DNA of 43,844 bases from Eubacteriales bacterium (GTDB lineage: Bacteria > Bacillota > Clostridia > Lachnospirales > Lachnospiraceae): contig JAUNOP010000018.1 in assembly GCA_030537135.1 (NCBI GenBank), positions 1 through 43,844 on the forward strand, written 5' to 3'. Position 1 is the first letter of the stretch, and each line of letters opens with the position of its first letter. The notes beneath the pieces were generated by a model that did no database searches, had not been told where the DNA came from, and worked only from the letters and a program-made list of their open reading frames with translations. Positions 16,918-26,593 of the stretch are shown piece after piece. Position numbers and translations under genes: made by a program.

Positions 16918-16973
16918 AAGAACTTCTCCTTTCTGTCCAATAAATGTACATTTTTGGTTCGATTTATGAGGCC

Positions 16974-17002
16974 ATTATACTCCTGTACAGAAAAATTTGC
17001 AA
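16974..17002 (-). promoter_or_regulatory. Rubredoxin promoter
   Basis: On the minus strand TTGCAA (17002-16997), a 17-bp spacer and a perfect TATAAT (16979-16974), between the gatD stop codon and the rubredoxin start. Confidence 0.75.
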
Positions 17003-17024
17003 GGAGGAAATTGCCGTTTTTTCC

Positions 17025-17759
17025 TCACTCGCTGTCTTTTTTCACAAAGCGGTGATAGATATATTGGTTTGCTTCCCTTTCCTCCTGGTCCTTCAGAGGA
17101 GACAGCTCTATGGGCTTTCCATACCTCTTTTCCAGAGCCTTCTGTATCAGCCAGTCTGCAATCTGGGGATTTTTGGGAAGAAGAGGCCCGTGAAGATAGG
17201 TTCCAATCACATTTTTATAGACAATGCCCTCATAACCGCTTCTTCCGTCGTTTCCATTTCCGTAAAGCACCCTTCCCAGAGGCTTTACGCCCTTTCCAAG
17301 GCGAGTTCTCCCTCCATGATTTTCAAAGCCCACCACAGGCATGGAAAAAAGCGGACTTTCCATCACAATATTTCCAATCAATCTTCCAGGCTCCTGTTCT
17401 GTGTACAAATCGACCAGATTAAGCCCTGTAATGGTGGCGTCCTCCAGCTTGTAGTATTTTCCAATAAGCTGATAGCCCCCGCAGATAGCAATGACTACCC
17501 CATTATCCTCCACATATTTCTTAAAATCCGGCTGGATCTCCCTGAGCTTCTCACAGACCAGAAGCTGCTCTCTGTCAGAGCCTCCGCCAAGGAGCACAAT
17601 ATCCAGCTTTTCAAAATCAATCTTATCGTCCCTCTCGAAAGGAATGGTTTGTGCCTCAATGCCTCTCCATCTGCATCTGCTCATAAGACATTGGATGTTT
17701 CCCCTGTCTCCATAAAGGTTCAGCAAATCCGGGTATAAATGTCCTATTGTAAGTTTCAT
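17025..17759 (-). CDS. gatD: Lipid II isoglutaminyl synthase, glutaminase subunit GatD
   Basis: 244 residues, class I glutamine amidotransferase-like. It supplies ammonia to MurT, which amidates the D-Glu alpha-carboxyl of lipid II to D-isoglutamine. Cys93 in AICGGYQLIG is the nucleophile and His190 in GTYLHGPLLPKNP its partner, close to the positions known in Staphylococcus aureus GatD. The ATG overlaps the murT stop codon by 4 bases, the usual tight coupling of these subunits. The gene ends about 50 bases before the rubredoxin promoter. Confidence 0.96.
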   Translation of the reverse strand: MKLTIGHLYPDLLNLYGDRGNIQCLMSRCRWRGIEAQTIPFERDDKIDFEKLDIVLLGGGSDREQLLVCEKLREIQPDFKKYVEDNGVVIAICGGYQLIGKYYKLEDATITGLNLVDLYTEQEPGRLIGNIVMESPLFSMPVVGFENHGGRTRLGKGVKPLGRVLYGNGNDGRSGYEGIVYKNVIGTYLHGPLLPKNPQIADWLIQKALEKRYGKPIELSPLKDQEEREANQYIYHRFVKKDSE

Positions 17760-19093
17760 GCTTTTTCCCCCTGGATTTTCTTTAAAATATTGTGCGTACT
17801 GTAGAGAGCCGTGTAATTGACCAGTACATATAAATTTCCTGTGTGTCCCTTCAAGCGGCTCCGTATCGCCTTCTCTACGTCAGGCTCCAGTTCCGATTGG
17901 ATATCCACATATTTGAGCCGAAGGCGCATATCCTGACATCGGATTCCGCTCACAACCACTGACTTCACGCTCTCCTCTCCCAGACGGTCAAAATCCACAT
18001 CCCAGAGCCAGGAGATATCGGTTCCATCCTGAGCATTGTCATTGATAGTAATCACCAGATCCTTTGGAGACGGATCCTGGAACACAGCGGATATATTCTG
18101 GTTAAAGCCCGCCGGGTTCTTGGCAAGATTCAGGATAACTGAGGTGCCTCCTATACGGAATTGCTCCATTCTGCCGTTCTCTGGGTTAAATTTCTTCAAC
18201 ATATCATTAAAATGCTCTCCGGAAAAGCCCGCCATGCAGACTCCGGCATAGGCCGCAAGAATATTGTAGACATTATAAAAGCCCTTATAATTGGCTGTGA
18301 TGTGCCTTCCTTTCACATAGAAGGAAAGCTGATCTCCCACTGTGACATTCTCAGCGTCAAAGTCATGGCTTGGACGATGGAAGCCGCAATTCGGGCATAC
18401 ATAATCGCCAAGCTGACTGTAATGATAGAAGCGGTAGACAAGGCGCTCTCCGCACTGCTTGCAGAATCTCCCTTCACGGATTTCGTTTGTTTTATTCTCC
18501 ATCACAGGCTTGCTGATTCCATAAGACACATAGGAATTGCCGCTGGACATGGCCAAAAACGCAGACAAAGCGTCATCTCCGTTTACAATTACCCTCATGC
18601 CTGGAACCTTCTTCATCATTTCCTTGAGAATGTTCATGGTGATGTCAATCTCACCATACCGGTCAAGCTGGTCGCGGAAAAGATTGGTAAGGATCATATA
18701 GTCTGGATGGATTCTGGGAAATACATGACGGGTGGAGGCCTCGTCCACCTCTATGCAGGCATAATCCGCATCCAGCCTTCCATTCAGTCCGGCCGCAAGG
18801 GCATAGGCTGCTGCCACCCCGTTGAGCATATTGGAACCGGTATGATTGCATACCACCTTCTTGCCTTCTGCTTCAAGAGCTGCGCACAGCATATTGTTGG
18901 TTGTTGTTTTTCCGTTTGTGCCGCAGACAGTGAAGGTTTTTTCACGAACCTGCGCCGAAAGCTCCTCCAAAATATGAGGATCTATTTTCAGAGCTATTTT
19001 TCCTGCCCAGGTAACTCCCTGTCTTCCCATTTTCTTACAGAGCCAGCCAGCTCCCTTTGCAGCCCAAACAGCCAGTAATCTTCTAATTATCAT
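17756..19093 (-). CDS. murT: Lipid II isoglutaminyl synthase, Mur-ligase subunit MurT
   Basis: 445 residues from ATG 19093, chosen because AAGGAG lies 6 bases upstream; longer in-frame starts lack a ribosome site. Mur-ligase P-loop GTNGKTTT is at residues 58-65. A four-cysteine zinc ribbon (CKQCGERL ... CPNCGF) sits in the middle domain near residues 207-236, a feature of MurT. The C-terminal domain is of Mur-ligase type. With GatD it amidates lipid II stem peptides in the cytoplasm, needed for efficient cross-linking. The two form an operon by their 4-base overlap. Confidence 0.96.
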   Translation of the reverse strand: MIIRRLLAVWAAKGAGWLCKKMGRQGVTWAGKIALKIDPHILEELSAQVREKTFTVCGTNGKTTTNNMLCAALEAEGKKVVCNHTGSNMLNGVAAAYALAAGLNGRLDADYACIEVDEASTRHVFPRIHPDYMILTNLFRDQLDRYGEIDITMNILKEMMKKVPGMRVIVNGDDALSAFLAMSSGNSYVSYGISKPVMENKTNEIREGRFCKQCGERLVYRFYHYSQLGDYVCPNCGFHRPSHDFDAENVTVGDQLSFYVKGRHITANYKGFYNVYNILAAYAGVCMAGFSGEHFNDMLKKFNPENGRMEQFRIGGTSVILNLAKNPAGFNQNISAVFQDPSPKDLVITINDNAQDGTDISWLWDVDFDRLGEESVKSVVVSGIRCQDMRLRLKYVDIQSELEPDVEKAIRSRLKGHTGNLYVLVNYTALYSTHNILKKIQGEKA

Positions 19094-19110
19094 AATCAAC
19101 TCCTTCATAT

Positions 19111-19130
19111 CCCAGGCTTCCCTGCCTGGG
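19111..19130. other. Small hairpin in murT leader
   Basis: CCCAGGC and GCCTGGG form a 7-bp stem directly upstream of the murT Shine-Dalgarno sequence. It could affect translation. The rest of 19094-19229 shows nothing further. Confidence 0.35.
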
Positions 19131-19229
19131 CCTTTCTCTTTGCAAGGTTTTCTCAAAAGAAGAGTCGCCTCCGGCAATTTAAGAGAGGTAACCTCCTCTC
19201 ATTCATATTCTTCTCCTGTAAGGGAAATT

Positions 19230-20225
19230 TTATGAGGCTTCCAGTCTCACATAGACAAAGTCGCCGCCTGCATAGCAGTCCTCCCCATATCTCTCCCAGA
19301 GTCCCTCCCGGAGTCTGCGCCACTTTTGGGGAATGTCCGCAAAGCTTTGGAGGGGGCTTTCAATCAGGTCTCTGGGCATTCCCAGGATAAAGCTTCTCTC
19401 CACCTCATCCGGTGCATCCTCTCTAATAAAATACGGCAGCGTCACTCTCGCCTCCACGCAATCTATTCCCTGGATTCTGCACTCCCTCATTTCCTCACGG
19501 TTGTAAAACTCCAGAAGCAACTCCCTCACAGGCTGATAATAGGCTCTGAGATATTCCTTTTCTGTGAAGTCAAGATCCTCTGTCCCCTGCTTTGCGCTCC
19601 TTTGCACCCTTGCAGAAAAAATTCCCTTCTCATAATAGGTCATGCACACAGCTCTCATCCTGGGCGCCATTCCCTGTACTGCCCGAATCTCCTGCGCCTG
19701 AGAAAGTCCCTCCTGCAGAGCATCCAGGCTATTATTGCTCCGTCCTCTTGCAGCCCACACGCTAAAGCCTTCCTGTCCAAGCTGATAGCTCAGCATTTCC
19801 GAGCGCTTCTTTCTTCCTATATAAAAGAAATACTCTCCATTTTCTCTGTGTATGAGCTGCACATGCGTAAGAAAATCCTCATGAAACACCCTGGCACTGA
19901 CCAGCTTTGTGAAAATGAGTCCCAGGTAATAGGAAACCGCGGTTTTTTCCACAGAATCCAGATATCCGATAACAGGAGATTTTCCAAAATATTCCTCGTT
20001 CTGAATCAGTGCAGCCTCCATCATGGCACATTTAGCGTACAGCTCTTCTCTGCGTTTTCTTGTATATCCGTCAAGCACCCGGCTCGCCGGAAAGGTGCAG
20101 GTCACAACCGCATGGAGAAGCTCTAATGCCGAAAATTCCACAAGACTATTCGAGCTTAAAAAGTCCTCCATTCCTCCCCGGTTCTCCACAGGCAGTTGAT
20201 ATGAATTCATCTTTGTCAGCAACAT
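19230..20225 (-). CDS. Protein of unknown function, 331 residues
   Basis: I do not recognise a family. The start is supported by GGAGGAAAAAAAC before the ATG. The protein appears soluble and cytoplasmic, without signal peptide or membrane segments, and is rich in Arg, Glu and aromatic residues. Visible segments include KKRSEMLSYQLGQEGFSVWA, and a C-terminal half with YYEKGIFSARVQ and YAGGDFVYVRLEAS. It lies between the murT operon and the purD terminator, in the same direction, with its own ribosome site. Codon use matches neighbours, so it looks like a resident gene. Confidence 0.75.
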   Translation of the reverse strand: MLLTKMNSYQLPVENRGGMEDFLSSNSLVEFSALELLHAVVTCTFPASRVLDGYTRKRREELYAKCAMMEAALIQNEEYFGKSPVIGYLDSVEKTAVSYYLGLIFTKLVSARVFHEDFLTHVQLIHRENGEYFFYIGRKKRSEMLSYQLGQEGFSVWAARGRSNNSLDALQEGLSQAQEIRAVQGMAPRMRAVCMTYYEKGIFSARVQRSAKQGTEDLDFTEKEYLRAYYQPVRELLLEFYNREEMRECRIQGIDCVEARVTLPYFIREDAPDEVERSFILGMPRDLIESPLQSFADIPQKWRRLREGLWERYGEDCYAGGDFVYVRLEAS

Positions 20226-20314
20226 GTTTTTTTCCTCCAGGAATCTATGCCTCTATCATACCATAAAGTACAGCTTCTTACAAGAATCGACTTATTCCAG
20301 GCTGTTCCTGAGCC

Positions 20315-20354
20315 AAAAACAGGCAGGAGAACACATATGTGGTTCCTCCTGCCC
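20315..20354 (-). terminator. Terminator at the end of the purE-M-N-D operon
   Basis: AGGCAGGAG (20321-20329) pairs with CTCCTGCC (20346-20353) around a small ACACATATGTG palindrome. The minus-strand side runs into TGTTTTTGG. It lies 20 bases past the purD stop codon. Confidence 0.8.
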
Positions 20355-20372
20355 GTTTCCATGCACGGAAAA

Positions 20373-21647
20373 TCACGCCTCGTCAATCGCCTTGCCGATA
20401 TCGTGTCTCATATACTTATTTGCAAAGGAAATCCATTCTGTAGCCTCATAGGCATTTTTTCTGGCTTCCTTTAAATCCTTTCCAAGAGCTGTGATTCCAA
20501 GAACACGTCCTCCGTTTGTCACTATCTGCTCTCCATCCCGTCTGGTTCCTGCATGGAAGCAGTAATAGCCGTCCTTATCCTTGAAATTCTCAAATCCTGT
20601 CATGGGAACTCCCTTCTGATAAGCTACCGGATAGCCTTCGCTCGCCAGAATCACACATACGGCTGCATTGTCCTCAAACTGCAGATCCACCCTGTCCAGA
20701 GTTCCATTTACACAGGCCTCCACAACCTCAATGATGTCGTTCTTCATGCGCGGAAGCACTACCTGAGCCTCAGGGTCTCCGAAGCGCGCATTATATTCCA
20801 GCACCTTTGGCCCGTCCTCTGTCAGCATCAGGCCAAAGAAAATAATTCCGACAAAGGGTCTTCCTTCTGCTGCCATAGCGTCCACAGTGGGCTGATAGAT
20901 GGCCTTCTGACAGAATTCATCAATCTCCTTTGTATAGAAGGGACTCGGAGAAAAGGTTCCCATTCCGCCCGTGTTCAGTCCCTGATCTCCGTCCTTTGCG
21001 CGCTTGTGATCCTGAGCAGAGGTCATGGTCTTAATAGTCTTTCCGTCCACAAAGGACAGTACCGATACCTCGCGGCCTGTCATGAATTCCTCAACAACCA
21101 TGGTATTTCCGGCAGAGCCGAATTTCTTATCCTCCATGATTTCCTTAACGCCTGCCTCAGCTTCCTCAAGAGTCTTGCAAATCAGAACGCCCTTTCCAAG
21201 AGCCAGACCATCTGCCTTCAATACCACCGGGAACTTTCCCTGTGCTTTTATGTATTCTATAGCTTTGGCCGGATCGTCAAAATTTTCATACGCAGCAGTA
21301 GGAATATTATATTTTTTCATTAAATCCTTTGAAAATGCCTTGGAACCCTCCAGGATTGCCGCATTTTTGCGGGGTCCGAATACCTTAAGTCCCTTTGCCT
21401 CAAACACGTCCACAATACCGCCTACCAACGGGTCATCCATTCCGATTATTGTCAGGTCAATGGCCTTGTCCACGGCAAAATCCGCCAGCTTCTCAAACTC
21501 CATGGCTTTGATAGAAACACATTCTGCATACTCTGCGATTCCGGCATTTCCGGGCGCACAGTAAATCTTGTCAACCTTTGGGCTTTTTGCCACGCTCCAG
21601 GCAATGGCATGTTCTCTTCCGCCGCTTCCAACAATGAGTACCTTCAT
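20373..21647 (-). CDS. purD: Phosphoribosylamine-glycine ligase
   Basis: 424 residues, standard length. ATP-grasp enzyme joining phosphoribosylamine and glycine to GAR, step two of IMP synthesis. MKVLIVGSGGREHAIAWSVA is the classic N-terminus. The ATP-grasp region includes LKADGLALGKGV and VVEEFMTGREVSVLSF, and EYNARFGDPEAQVVLPR near residue 285 holds the metal-binding Glu and Asn. Its start is 6 bases after the purN stop codon, so it is the last gene of the purE-M-N-D operon and ends at a terminator. purH, often next to purD, is absent. Confidence 0.98.
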   Translation of the reverse strand: MKVLIVGSGGREHAIAWSVAKSPKVDKIYCAPGNAGIAEYAECVSIKAMEFEKLADFAVDKAIDLTIIGMDDPLVGGIVDVFEAKGLKVFGPRKNAAILEGSKAFSKDLMKKYNIPTAAYENFDDPAKAIEYIKAQGKFPVVLKADGLALGKGVLICKTLEEAEAGVKEIMEDKKFGSAGNTMVVEEFMTGREVSVLSFVDGKTIKTMTSAQDHKRAKDGDQGLNTGGMGTFSPSPFYTKEIDEFCQKAIYQPTVDAMAAEGRPFVGIIFFGLMLTEDGPKVLEYNARFGDPEAQVVLPRMKNDIIEVVEACVNGTLDRVDLQFEDNAAVCVILASEGYPVAYQKGVPMTGFENFKDKDGYYCFHAGTRRDGEQIVTNGGRVLGITALGKDLKEARKNAYEATEWISFANKYMRHDIGKAIDEA

Positions 21648-21653
21648 AATTCT

Positions 21654-22280
21654 TTACTCCTCTATGCTCGCAATTCCATCTGTAACTGTTACCTTGCCAT
21701 TTGCAATCAGGTCAATGGCTCTTGGCAGAATAATCCACTCTGCCTGCTCCATCACTCTCTGCTGAAGAATTTTCGGTGTATCTCCTTTTTGTACCTCCAC
21801 AGCCTTTTGAAGAATAATGGGACCTGTGTCTGTCCCTGCATCCACAAAATGCACGGTAGCTCCTGTCACCTTCACCCCTCTTTTCAATACTCCTTCATGC
21901 ACCTTGAGTCCATAATAGCCCACTCCACAGAAGGAGGGAATCAAGGAAGGATGAATATTCACAATGCGGTTTGGAAAAGCGTTTACAATAGCAGGAGGAA
22001 TGGCTACCAAATAGCCTGCCAGAACAATCAAATCCAAATCTCTCTCCACAAGAGCCTCAAGAAGCGCCTGGTGAAAGGCTTCCCTGCTGTCATAGCTCTT
22101 TGGTGAAATGCACAGTGCCTCAATTCCATGCTTTCTCGCTCTCTCCAGAGCATAGGCGCCCACATTATTGCTGATAACAGTCTGCACGCAGGCATTGGTG
22201 ACTTCTCCGGAGTCTATTGCGTCCAGAATTGCCTGAAGGTTGGTTCCTCCTCCAGAAACCAGAACACCGATTTTTAACAT
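21654..22280 (-). CDS. purN: Phosphoribosylglycinamide formyltransferase
   Basis: 208 residues. Transfers a formyl group from 10-formyl-tetrahydrofolate to GAR, giving [24 protein letters not shown], the HPSLIPSF motif (His near residue 110) and [15 protein letters not shown] with its catalytic Asp are clear. The start overlaps the purM coding end by 7 bases, implying translational coupling. Confidence 0.98.
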   Translation of the reverse strand: MLKIGVLVSGGGTNLQAILDAIDSGEVTNACVQTVISNNVGAYALERARKHGIEALCISPKSYDSREAFHQALLEALVERDLDLIVLAGYLVAIPPAIVNAFPNRIVNIHPSLIPSFCGVGYYGLKVHEGVLKRGVKVTGATVHFVDAGTDTGPIILQKAVEVQKGDTPKILQQRVMEQAEWIILPRAIDLIANGKVTVTDGIASIEE

Positions 22281-23299
22281 AAGGTCACTCCCTTTTCTCC
22301 TGCTTCAATTCTTCCCACTACATAAGGAGTCTCTCCTGCTGCTCTCACAGCCTCCATGGTCTTGTCCACATCCTTGCTGTCAACGGCAAGAACCATTCCC
22401 AGTCCCATGTTGTAGGTATTGTACATCATCTTTTCCTCAATATCGCCTGTCTTTGCCAGAAGCCCGAAGATTGGAAGAACAGGATAGCTGTCCTTCTCTA
22501 TCACTGCGCGTGTTCCCTCCTTGAGCATGCGGGGAACATTTTCATAGAAGCCGCCCCCTGTGATATGGCTGCAGGCATGAATGCGAACTCCTGCCTCCTT
22601 GATGCTCTTTAATGCCTTCACATAAATCTTGGTCGGTGCAATAAGAGCCTCTCCAAGAGTTGTGCCAAGCTCTTCATAATAGGTATCCAGGGACTCCTTT
22701 GTCATCTCAAACACCTTGCGCACAAGAGAAAAGCCATTGCTGTGAACGCCTGAGGACGCCATTCCAATAAGAACATCTCCTGGCTTGAGTTCTTCGCCTG
22801 TAATCAAATCCTTTTTATCCACAACGCCCACGGCAAAGCCTGCCAGATCATATTCATCCACAGGGTAAAATCCCGGCATTTCCGCGGTTTCTCCGCCGAT
22901 CAGGGCAGCTCCTGCCTGCGCACAGCCCTCTGCCACTCCGCTCACAATATCTGCGATTTTCTCTGGATAATTCTTGCCGCAGGCAATATAATCCAGGAAA
23001 AACAGCGGCTCTCCGCCAGCACAGGCAATGTCGTTCACGCACATGGCAACGCAATCGATTCCCACGGTATTATGCTTGTCCAGAATAAACGCCAGCTTCA
23101 GCTTGGTTCCCACGCCGTCTGTACCGGATACCAGAGTAGGCTCCTCCATGTTTTTGAAGCTGTTCATGGAAAAGGCTCCGGAAAAGCCGCCAATTCCTCC
23201 AAGAACCTCTGGTCTCATGGTTTTTGCAATATGCTTTTTCATCAATTCTACTGATTTATAGCCTGCCTCAATATCAACGCCCGCATTCTTATAATCCAT
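22274..23299 (-). CDS. purM: Phosphoribosylformylglycinamidine cyclo-ligase (AIR synthase)
   Basis: 341 residues, normal length. Closes the imidazole ring: FGAM plus ATP gives AIR. The N-terminus [20 protein letters not shown], the ATP-binding [15 protein letters not shown], the metal site [20 protein letters not shown], and [11 protein letters not shown] are all present. It takes FGAM made by the PurL encoded at the left of the window. It follows purE after 32 bases and overlaps purN. Confidence 0.98.
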   Translation of the reverse strand: MDYKNAGVDIEAGYKSVELMKKHIAKTMRPEVLGGIGGFSGAFSMNSFKNMEEPTLVSGTDGVGTKLKLAFILDKHNTVGIDCVAMCVNDIACAGGEPLFFLDYIACGKNYPEKIADIVSGVAEGCAQAGAALIGGETAEMPGFYPVDEYDLAGFAVGVVDKKDLITGEELKPGDVLIGMASSGVHSNGFSLVRKVFEMTKESLDTYYEELGTTLGEALIAPTKIYVKALKSIKEAGVRIHACSHITGGGFYENVPRMLKEGTRAVIEKDSYPVLPIFGLLAKTGDIEEKMMYNTYNMGLGMVLAVDSKDVDKTMEAVRAAGETPYVVGRIEAGEKGVTLC

Positions 23300-23331
23300 T
23301 GTAGTCCTCCTGTATGGTTGTTTGTATAATA

Positions 23332-23832
23332 TTAGTAATTTTTATATCCCACTTCCTGAAGCCTTGCATCCTTTGCCTCTACCTGAGCCTTCAGCTCCTG
23401 ACTATAGGCCTTAAGTCTGTCCAAAAGCTCTGCGTCTGAGGTAGCGAGAATCTTTGCTGCAAGGAGTCCTGCATTGGCTCCGCCGTTGATGGCAACCGTT
23501 GCAACCGGAATTCCTGACGGCATCTGCACAATCGAATACAGGGAATCTCTTCCGCCCAGGGAGGTAGTATGCATAGGAATTCCAATGACCGGCATCGGGA
23601 AAATAGCCGCGCACATTCCCGGCAGATGCGCTGCCATCCCTGCTCCGGCAATGATTACCTTAAAGCCCCTGTCCTCTGCTGTCTTTGCATACTCAAAGAA
23701 CACATCTGGTTCTCTGTGTGCGGAAATAATCTTCATTTCATAGTCGATTCCAAGCTTGTCCAGAATCGCTGCTGCCTTGCTCATTACGGGCATATCTGAG
23801 TCACTGCCCATCACAATTCCTACCTTTGGCAT
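23332..23832 (-). CDS. purE: N5-carboxyaminoimidazole ribonucleotide mutase
   Basis: 166 residues. Moves the carboxyl group from N5-CAIR to C4 to give [26 protein letters not shown] (catalytic His), AAHLPGM and [14 protein letters not shown] are intact. No purK is in the window; it may lie elsewhere, or the enzyme may be of the kind that works directly on AIR and CO2. It is the first gene of the purE-M-N-D unit and has a promoter candidate just upstream, though read-through from the peptidase gene is possible. Confidence 0.97.
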   Translation of the reverse strand: MPKVGIVMGSDSDMPVMSKAAAILDKLGIDYEMKIISAHREPDVFFEYAKTAEDRGFKVIIAGAGMAAHLPGMCAAIFPMPVIGIPMHTTSLGGRDSLYSIVQMPSGIPVATVAINGGANAGLLAAKILATSDAELLDRLKAYSQELKAQVEAKDARLQEVGYKNY

Positions 23833-23879
23833 AATATTCTCCTCTTTCTATGATTGATTTGTCCTCGTAAAACGGATAT

Positions 23880-23908
23880 AGCATATCACATAATAATAGA
23901 AAATGCAA
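23880..23908 (-). promoter_or_regulatory. Candidate purE promoter
   Basis: On the minus strand TTGCAT (23908-23903), 17-bp spacer, TATGCT (23885-23880), in the 77-base gap after the peptidase gene. No PurR box or purine riboswitch is recognisable. Confidence 0.5.
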
Positions 23909-23909
23909 T

Positions 23910-25943
23910 TCATTCCTCAAACGGCGCATTCAGCTCTTCTGTTCCCGGAAGAACAAACCTTCCATTTTCAATAATGGAGATCATCTCCCCGTCGTCGTCA
24001 ATGACGCGAATGCTTCCCAGCTCCTCATAAGGAATCGTAATATCCGTATGGCATCCATAGTAGGCATCGCTGACGTTTTCTTTTCTGAGAATGGAAATTT
24101 CATTATCCCTTGCTATAATTTCCCTTCCGTCCGGATTATATACGGGCGTATCCTCGCTCCAGCTGTAGCAGGTATCTCCCACAGCAAAATGCGGTCCCAT
24201 CTTCTCTGCTATCAGAATCGGAAGCTTGTCTGCAATTTTATATTTTTTTGCCATAACATAGGCCGTGGTATTGGTTCCTATTGCAAACTCTCCCATGGGA
24301 AGCTTTGGATGGTGGAAAAGAATATTATCCTCAATATATTTTCGGTTCTCTTCCTCTGATTCAAAATTTTCACAGGAATAATCAATCACCTGTCCGCAGT
24401 CAAATACCAGACGCAGCCCCTTAAAGAGAAGGCCGTTTAGGTATACCTGACTTACATGGAGAAGTCCGCCGGTTCCAGCCAGCTGCGGAGAGGTGAAGAC
24501 TTCGCCCACTGGAATATTCACGTCTGCCACGCAGTTTTCAAAATTGGTCTGCTTCTTCACATCCTCAAGCTCATGAAGATGAATCAGAAGGTCTGTCTCA
24601 TTGTCCCCTGAGCCTTTGATTTCTACCCACTTGCAGGTGTCCAGAGTCTCGATAATAGTCTGCTGAATCCGCTGGTACTGCTTATAATCCAGGTTATTGA
24701 CCTTCACAACCTCCCGGAAGATTTCTTCAAAGAAGGGGCCGATTTCAGGCATTGGATAGGCTATGATGGTAAAGCTTCTCTCGTCTCCTGGAATATAGCG
24801 GTTCACAATCTGGCCTGATTCATTGTCAAGCTCTGTCTGTTGCTTTTTCTGCGTATCTGAAAGCGCCATGGCTCCTGCCTTATTCATCGGCTCAAAGCCT
24901 TTCTCCCCAAAGGTCTCGATCACTGCCGGACCTGCATGAAGCCTGGAAAGCTCCTTGTATTTTTCATAGGAATTCTGCATAGCCCGAAGCTTTTTTCCTA
25001 TAAAATCGCTGTCAAGGAACAGAGCGCAGTCCTGTCTGTGGTCATAATCATACTGGGGATTTGGATTGCCTCCCTGAAAACCAATGCGGTTCTGATTTTT
25101 CTTATTGACCGCATGGGTCGCATACCGGTAAATGACAGGACAAAGCCCCATTTCCTGGAACTGTAAAATGGCCTCTCTGACCACCCTCTCAAAGCCAAGC
25201 GGATACCGGATATTGACTGTTTTCTTTTTAGAGAGATCCTTTCTTCCATTGATAAAGCCAATACGATACCCCTCTGTATAGGTTCTGGCCATGGCCTGAA
25301 GTTCTTCTCTGTCCATTTTTGCAAGAAAGCGTGCCAGCCCCAGCTCGTTTTCTCCCACATATTCTCCGCTTCTGTACAGATAGCGGATGTCAGAGAAATC
25401 CGCCTCCATAACAAGACGCACAAAGAAGTCTCTGGAAGGGTCTACTGCCTGGGCAATCCGATCCTCCACCATCTCCTGACAATAGTCGTTCACATAAGAA
25501 TTTAAGATTGCTCTGATTTCCTTTTCCTCTGGAAGATATTCTCCCTGAAAGGAGGAATACACCTCCAGAAAAAGCTCCAGACACACTGTAATATCCCAGA
25601 TGCGCCTCTCATAGGCATAGGCAATCACGCCCCGAAGCTCTGCATAGAGAAAGCCAAGCGCCTGCCCGAACTCTCTCAGCTTCTCCTTTGCATAGTCTGG
25701 ATTTGCATAGGAAAATCGATAATTTTCCGGAAAAAGCTCTTCATAGAGCCTTTTGTTCCTGTTCTGAAGAGTTTCCAGGCTCTCTTCCCTGTCAAGATGC
25801 TCTGTCTCTTTCAGAACCATGTTCAGGAAATGAGCGGTTCTCTGAAAAAAGTCACGAAAGGGTTCTGGTACGGTTTCCTCTGTGCATACCTCTCCCACAC
25901 GCGCTCTTGCAAGCTCATATCTCTCTAAAATCCATTCGTCCAA
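23910..25943 (-). CDS. M29-like aminopeptidase with long N-terminal extension
   Basis: 677 residues. The C-terminal 350 or so resemble thermophilic-type M29 aminopeptidases: NFENCVADVNIPVGEVFTSP, MGEFAIGTNT, GPHFAVGDTCYSWSED and DAYYGCHTDITIPY carry the expected metal and active-site Glu, His and Asp residues. The first 300 or so residues are a helical, charged region not found in classic 410-residue members. The enzyme would remove N-terminal residues from peptides in the cytoplasm; specificity is unknown. It follows the HD-domain gene after 42 bases and precedes purE, so it lies between pyrimidine and purine clusters without an obvious link to them. Confidence 0.8.
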   Translation of the reverse strand: MDEWILERYELARARVGEVCTEETVPEPFRDFFQRTAHFLNMVLKETEHLDREESLETLQNRNKRLYEELFPENYRFSYANPDYAKEKLREFGQALGFLYAELRGVIAYAYERRIWDITVCLELFLEVYSSFQGEYLPEEKEIRAILNSYVNDYCQEMVEDRIAQAVDPSRDFFVRLVMEADFSDIRYLYRSGEYVGENELGLARFLAKMDREELQAMARTYTEGYRIGFINGRKDLSKKKTVNIRYPLGFERVVREAILQFQEMGLCPVIYRYATHAVNKKNQNRIGFQGGNPNPQYDYDHRQDCALFLDSDFIGKKLRAMQNSYEKYKELSRLHAGPAVIETFGEKGFEPMNKAGAMALSDTQKKQQTELDNESGQIVNRYIPGDERSFTIIAYPMPEIGPFFEEIFREVVKVNNLDYKQYQRIQQTIIETLDTCKWVEIKGSGDNETDLLIHLHELEDVKKQTNFENCVADVNIPVGEVFTSPQLAGTGGLLHVSQVYLNGLLFKGLRLVFDCGQVIDYSCENFESEEENRKYIEDNILFHHPKLPMGEFAIGTNTTAYVMAKKYKIADKLPILIAEKMGPHFAVGDTCYSWSEDTPVYNPDGREIIARDNEISILRKENVSDAYYGCHTDITIPYEELGSIRVIDDDGEMISIIENGRFVLPGTEELNAPFEE

Positions 25944-25985
25944 TTCTATCCCTCTTTTTTCATAATTTCTATCTGTTCTGTCCGT

Positions 25986-26591
25986 TTATTCGGCTTTTAC
26001 ATGTCCCTCTTGTATATGCTTTTCCACCAGTTCCTGCATTTTCTCCCAAATCATAGGCGCGCCCTCGCTGGTTTTCTGGTTTCTTTTATAAATCTGGCTC
26101 TTTTTTACCTGATGCTCTGCCCAGCTCTTTCCGCCGGAAGCGTCGTTCAAAAAGAGGGGCTGACTATTGTCGAGCATATGGGCATACTTTGCGTCCGGGG
26201 TCTCATAAGCCTCAAACTCCTCCCACAGTTCCCGAAGCCATTCTCCCTGATCCTCTGGAAGGATTCCAAAGATACGGTCTGCTGCCCTTGTCTCTCTTTC
26301 CCACTTTGTGACAGCTCCGGCCTCATCATAGGCATACGTATCTCCTGCGTCGATTTCCACAAGATCATGAATCAAAACCATGGGAATTACCCTTCCAAGA
26401 TCCACCCTTTCCGGCGCATACTCGGTCAGAAGCACTGCCATCAGAGCCAGATGCCAGGAATGCTCTGCATCATTCTCCCGGCGCTTGCCATCTGCCAGAT
26501 ATGTCTGCCTGAAAATATTTTTCACCTTATCTACTTCTACAATAAACTGAAGCTGCTGCTCCAAACGTTTTTTTCTGTCAAATTCCTCCAT
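25986..26591 (-). CDS. HD-domain phosphohydrolase (YfbR/5'-deoxynucleotidase-like)
   Basis: 201 residues from ATG 26591, 2 bases after the preceding stop codon. HD motif residues are visible: His44 (DAEHSWHLAL), His75-Asp76 (VLIHDLVEIDAGD) and a late Asp in HMLDNSQPL. This pattern fits the HD_3 group, which includes dNMP 5'-nucleotidases and relatives. A role in nucleotide pool cleaning would suit the pyr/pur surroundings, but the substrate is not shown by sequence. The stop-start spacing indicates coupling to the small membrane protein gene. Confidence 0.82.
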   Translation of the reverse strand: MEEFDRKKRLEQQLQFIVEVDKVKNIFRQTYLADGKRRENDAEHSWHLALMAVLLTEYAPERVDLGRVIPMVLIHDLVEIDAGDTYAYDEAGAVTKWERETRAADRIFGILPEDQGEWLRELWEEFEAYETPDAKYAHMLDNSQPLFLNDASGGKSWAEHQVKKSQIYKRNQKTSEGAPMIWEKMQELVEKHIQEGHVKAE

Positions 26592-26593
26592 AT

